Under the pieces are notes generated by a model, which was not told the origin of the DNA, did not search any database, and saw only the letters and a program-made list of their open reading frames with translations. Of a stretch of 64,000 bases of DNA, positions 61,121 to 64,000 are shown one piece after another. The DNA comes from Clonostachys chloroleuca (Eukaryota; Ascomycota; Sordariomycetes; Hypocreales; Bionectriaceae), in contig JBANAY010000003.1 of NCBI GenBank assembly GCA_037952775.1, forward strand, positions 9,176,001 to 9,240,000, written 5' to 3'. Within the stretch, counting starts at the first letter, position 1; each line of letters opens with the position of its first letter. A program made the translations under genes and the position numbers.

Positions 61121-61906
61121 ATGTCTTCAAAAGACCTTTGGAAGTCGTCCAAGTTCAGTGACTGTACGATTTCCTGCGGAGTGAAAACTTACGATGTCCA
61201 CAAGTGCATCATATGTGCGCGGTCCCCAGTCATGGAGGCGGCTTTCTTTGGTAACTTCAAGGTAGGTCTCTTTTCTGGAAATACGGTGGTTCTTAAGAAA
61301 CACTCCACTAATAAGGAAATAAAGGAAGCTTCGCACGCACACCTTCACACGGACGAGTATGAGCCTGCAGTGATTGAAGCCATGTTGGAGTATCTCTACA
61401 CTGATACTTATACTTATTCGGACTCCACTGCTAGCCAGGCCCTTTTCCATATGGATGTCAACGTGGCTGCCGATTACTATCAAATCGACGGTCTCCTGAA
61501 GCTATCCGAAGATAATCTCAGAGACTTCTTGAGTGCATTGAAGCAGGTAGAACAGCTTCCTGCCATTATCAAGGCTGCTACAAAAGAGCAAGTCGACCAA
61601 AAGTTACAGTCTCTGGTTGCATCGACCTCAGTAAGATTCATGGAAGACCTTGCCGATAATCCAGATTTTGCATCACTAGATCTCCCTAAGGACTTCAGAA
61701 ACACCATTTTTGAAATGTGTGCTTTACGACTTGTGCTCATGAAATTAGTGACAATTAAAGGCAGTATCGAGCTTAACGCAAGCCTCAAGCTTTGCAATCG
61801 GACACTCAAAAACGATCAACCTAAGGAGGGTGATAGATGGCAGATAAAGCGCGAATCTGGAACGTCTAGGCTCTGTATAGAATCTACTAGATTAATGAAG
61901 CGATAG
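61121..61906 (+). CDS. BTB/POZ domain protein
   Basis: The ATG at 61121 starts MSSKDLWKSSKFSDCTISCG, the usual opening of fungal BTB proteins (short polar lead, then FSD.TI). The frame runs open further upstream but has no ATG there. BTB features: TYDVHKCIICARSPVMEAAF (DxHxxxxxxRS.VF core), EYEPAVIEAMLEYLYTDTY and the helix VAADYYQIDGLLKLSEDNL. Between FFGNFK and EIKEASH lie 54 nt (61262-61315) with GTAGGT and TAAG ends. Removing them restores the normal BTB spacing, so they are probably an intron; its length keeps the frame either way (243 aa spliced, 261 unspliced). BTB domains mediate dimerisation and often act as Cul3 adaptors. The C-terminal 100 residues have no known motif. No RIP damage is visible. 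Confidence 0.9.
   Translation: MSSKDLWKSSKFSDCTISCGVKTYDVHKCIICARSPVMEAAFFGNFKVGLFSGNTVVLKKHSTNKEIKEASHAHLHTDEYEPAVIEAMLEYLYTDTYTYSDSTASQALFHMDVNVAADYYQIDGLLKLSEDNLRDFLSALKQVEQLPAIIKAATKEQVDQKLQSLVASTSVRFMEDLADNPDFASLDLPKDFRNTIFEMCALRLVLMKLVTIKGSIELNASLKLCNRTLKNDQPKEGDRWQIKRESGTSRLCIESTRLMKR
61262..61315 (+). other. Probable 54-nt in-frame intron in the BTB gene
   Basis: GTAGGTCTC donor, ACTAATAAG acceptor end, length divisible by three and no in-frame stop. If retained it would insert VGLFSGNTVVLKKHSTNK into the BTB fold between the second and third conserved blocks, where family members have no insertion. The CTAAT near the acceptor is very close for a branch point, which leaves some doubt. 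Confidence 0.65.
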
Positions 61907-62409
61907 ATACGGATTGGATATTTCTCTCTGCTACCCTTTAGAAGACCTGATTTCCGATATCATTTTCCCATAAATGCGTCCTAAGTCGTCAGCTCTTATA
62001 GCACGATGATCGAATAATTGAGTTATATAATAACTCATCATGGAATAAATAATAGCAACTGCTTGCAGCCAGTTGCTAATAAGAGGGAAACTTTATTATA
62101 ATTGTGGAACTGGAATAGTACGATGGGATGAAATTATTGGGACATAGCAACTCTGTCCAATGAGTGCTGAGATAATGTAGAAGAGAATGAAAAGTCAATG
62201 ATACATTGTCAACCTTGCTAAGGTGACCGCCGTAGAGGGAAGGTCCTGTGAGAGATTCACTGGTGATGTGATGAGCAGCAGACGCATCTTGCCTGTTTGG
62301 AAGTGACCATTGAGAGTTGCAAACACACTGCATTGGAGAGATATAACTAGTAGAAGTTGATTTAACATGTACTGTCTCCCAATTGGACAATTTGGTTGAA
62401 ACAAAGACA
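61907..62409. other. Intergenic region with two small hairpins
   Basis: No credible gene. Small inverted repeats: GAGTTAT/ATAACTC with a 3-nt loop at 62021-62037, and AGCAACTG/CAGTTGCT with an 8-nt loop at 62054-62077. They lie 115-170 bp past the BTB stop and could sit in its 3' UTR. Overlapping short minus-strand frames at 62076-62477 do not look like proteins. Confidence 0.5.
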
Positions 62410-62790
62410 TTACACCTTTCTGGGGCGGCCACGGGGACGTTTTGTAGAGTCCTTGCTATTGTTCTTCTTTCCTCCACGACGATTTGTAGCCTTTTTGGAA
62501 ACTCCAGCTTCCTGTGCGAGCTGAGGGGTCCGACTCCCCATCGTCTTGCCTCCTTTTCGTCGACGTGTCTTTAACTTGTTCTACTCCTCAATCAACTCCC
62601 TCATGTTCACACAATTCTCCTCTGGCTCAAGAGTTGGTCTCCAGTCCATTCTATAGTATAACCTACCGTCAATCATCTTTTCGCCAATGATCCCATCAGC
62701 TTGCCATTACAGTTTTAGCAAGCTTAGTCATGAAGTCGTATTCGTATTTCTCTCTTTCCCATTTAGGACTAGTTCTGCACCTTCCCAAAG
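62410..62790 (-). pseudogene. Broken gene tail: chromo-like segment plus AT-hook
   Basis: Minus-strand reading gives KWEREKYEYDFMTKLAKTV, then after a one-base shift ADGIIGEKMIDGRLYYRMDW and RPTLEPEENCVNMRELIEE, a TAG stop, NKLKTRRRKGGKTMGSRTPQ, AQEAGVSKKATNRRGGKKNN and KRPRGRPRKV with TAA at 62412-62410. The DGRLYYRMDWRPTLEPEEN part resembles a chromo-like fold (W, PTLEP.EN as in WEP.EN). The KRPRGRPRK end is a textbook AT-hook, which binds the minor groove of AT-rich DNA. One stop, probably CAG to TAG, and one frameshift break it. The 5' part of the gene was not found up to 62900. A chromatin-binding protein is likely; a transposon-derived origin is possible. Confidence 0.68.
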
Positions 62791-63445
62791 AATATATCAG
62801 CATGCTGCTTGCTAGGTTATGTTTACATGCGCCTATTGTCCTCAACTCTCACTAATCTTACGACCGACATTATTCTTCGCGACAAGGTTGGATGCTAAAC
62901 CAAATGGCGGTGGAGCTGCCCCCCATGAACAAATAGCAGCGATAACTTCAATCTGCTGAATATGGCTCCTAAATGACCTACTTCGCGAACTCGGATTCGG
63001 CATGTGTGGTAGTACGCACATGCCCGCTTCTGTCTCAGCTCATGTCACCTGTCACGTGTGTGTATCCTGGTAGCCCTTGTATGCTGACTCACACGTCCTT
63101 GTGTCAGTGGTCTGGAAAGGAGTACATAGAGCATACTCGGTCCGGCAACTAATCCGGCTGCTTGTCGCAATCCAATCACATGTGACCCACACGTCCAGAT
63201 GGATGAGAGAAACCGCCATGTGATTGGCCAGGCTAGATGCTCGCTGTACTTGCACTCTTTTGGAAACAGGAGAGGCAAACCAGTCGTGGTTTGCGCAAAG
63301 GAGCCTTGAGGAACGAAGCTGGCTATGGGCAATTTGCATTTTTTTTTCATTCACCCCGATTATAGGCTCCTAAGAGATATACAGTGTGCTAATTCGGTTT
63401 GGGACATACCCTATCTACTCATTGATCCGATAGGCTGTCCGTTCG
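62791..63445. other. Intergenic region rich in inverted repeats
   Basis: No credible gene; overlapping minus-strand frames at 63045-63354 have no recognisable motif. Structure: GGCATGTG/CACATGCC at 62999-63024, and CCAATCACATG (63172-63182) facing CATGTGATTGG (63217-63227) with a 34-bp loop. Several CACGTG/CATGTG/CACACGTCC words lie between 63040 and 63210. This could be a promoter region with facing CCAAT boxes, or a small inverted-repeat element. Confidence 0.5.
63172..63227. repeat. 11-bp perfect inverted repeat with CCAAT boxes
   Basis: CCAATCACATG and its exact complement CATGTGATTGG are separated by 34 bp that include CACACGTCC. Each arm carries a CCAAT/ATTGG pentamer, the core of the fungal CCAAT-binding complex site. 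Confidence 0.7.
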
Positions 63446-64000
63446 TTAAGCGCCATTCTGAATAAGCATCTTAGCAATCTCTAGATGCCCTCTTGCTAAA
63501 GCAGCCTGAAGAGCATTGCCATAATATCCACCTTGGGCATTAATATTAGCGCTATTCTCAATAAGCAGCTTAGCGATCTCTCGATGCCCTCTTACTGAAG
63601 CAGTATGAAGAGCATTGCCATATCTACCTTGGGCATTGGCATCAGCGCCCTGGAAATTGACATTAGCGCCATTCTCAATAAGCAGCTTAGCGATCTCTCG
63701 ATGTCCATAGACTGAAGCAGCCTGAAGAGCATTGCCATAATATCCACCTTGGGCATTAACACCAGCGCCATTCTCAATAAGCAGCTTAGCGATCTCTGGA
63801 TACCCATAGATTGAAGCAGCCTGAAGAGCATTGCCATCAACTCCACCTTGGGCATTAACACCAGCGCCATTCTCAATAAGCAGCCTAGCGATCTCTCGAT
63901 GCCCTCTTTCCGAAGCAGCCTGAAGAGCATTACTATATCGTCCACCTTGGGTATTGACACTAGCGCCCTTCTCAATAAGCAGCTTAGCGATCTCTCGATG
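63446..64000 (-). CDS. Ankyrin-repeat protein, 3' part (runs off the right edge)
   Basis: The minus-strand frame is open from the window end to TAA at 63448-63446 (184 codons visible, no start). It holds about 5.7 ankyrin repeats of 33 residues: NALQAASERGHREIARLLIE followed by NGAGVNAQGG, then repeats beginning NALQAASIYGYPEIAKLLIE, NALQAASVYGHREIAKLLIE, NALHTASVRGHREIAKLLIE and NALQAALARGHLEIAKMLIQ. The fourth carries a six-residue extension (VNFQGADANAQGRYG). The repeats are almost identical at DNA level, which points to recent duplication or homogenisation. Such repeats often form the C-terminal sensor of fungal NLRs (NACHT-ankyrin), but the N-terminus lies outside the window. No stops or RIP signs. 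A 127-codon frame overlapping it (63592-63975, starting MRRALVSIPK) is a shadow. Confidence 0.93.
   Translation of the reverse strand, partial: HREIAKLLIEKGASVNTQGGRYSNALQAASERGHREIARLLIENGAGVNAQGGVDGNALQAASIYGYPEIAKLLIENGAGVNAQGGYYGNALQAASVYGHREIAKLLIENGANVNFQGADANAQGRYGNALHTASVRGHREIAKLLIENSANINAQGGYYGNALQAALARGHLEIAKMLIQNGA

Noticed and set aside
61127..61809. Minus-strand frames opposite the BTB gene (118 and 109 codons)
   Set aside because: They are antisense shadows of the BTB coding sequence with no motif.
62076..62574. Short frames on both strands (133, 71 and 63 codons)
   Set aside because: They lack recognisable motifs and overlap the better supported AT-hook remnant in other frames.
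63045..63354. Two overlapping minus-strand frames of about 100 codons
   Set aside because: They overlap each other in different frames, show no motif, and cover the inverted-repeat region.
63592..63975. 127-codon minus-strand frame starting MRRALVSIPK
   Set aside because: It is the shifted frame of the ankyrin repeats; the in-register frame gives perfect 33-residue ankyrin units.

Overview
The window is from a filamentous ascomycete (Pezizomycotina; the order cannot be told from this sequence). Positions 1 to about 60758 are an extremely AT-rich block whose base pattern is that of repeat-induced point mutation (RIP): CpA, TpG and CpG are scarce, TpA is abundant, and almost every frame is cut by TAA or TAG where the protein family expects Gln or Trp. 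Reading through those stops recovers recognisable proteins, so the block is a graveyard of transposons and accessory genes. At about 60758 the composition changes abruptly to ordinary fungal sequence, which holds the only credible intact genes.

Layout of the decayed block. 1-2133 is an internal fragment of a Ty3/Gypsy element, broken off in its reverse transcriptase. A DUF3435 gene (2602-5083), the family of Starship captain tyrosine recombinases, starts about 470 bp after that break and reads inward. An F-box/ankyrin gene follows (7342-8616). From 9 to 39 kb there are three protein-kinase-like remnants (all minus strand), a dispersed repeat, several tandem arrays and long stretches I could not assign. 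Next come a minus-strand Gypsy 5' end (39.1-40.4 kb), a HET-domain gene (about 45.06-47.63 kb), a solo LTR-like copy, and a complete 7445-bp Gypsy chromovirus (49045-56489; 376-bp LTRs, TATAC target duplication). That element sits inside or just upstream of a FluG/DUF3435-type gene with a C-terminal zinc finger (about 48.3-49.0 plus 56.5-58.8 kb). The block ends in minus-strand TPR repeats (126-bp units) that are cut off at 60758.

The ordinary-composition end carries a BTB/POZ gene (61121-61906, probably with one 54-nt in-frame intron), a broken gene tail with a chromo-like segment and an AT-hook (minus), and the 3' part of an ankyrin-repeat gene (minus) that runs off the right edge.

Taken together, the decayed genes (DUF3435, HET, NLR-type TPR, kinases, F-box/ankyrin) are the gene classes of fungal self/non-self recognition and of giant Starship cargo. 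The most interesting reading is that at least part of the block is a RIP-killed Starship-like element that landed in a Gypsy copy. The 3' end of such an element was not found, so this is an inference.
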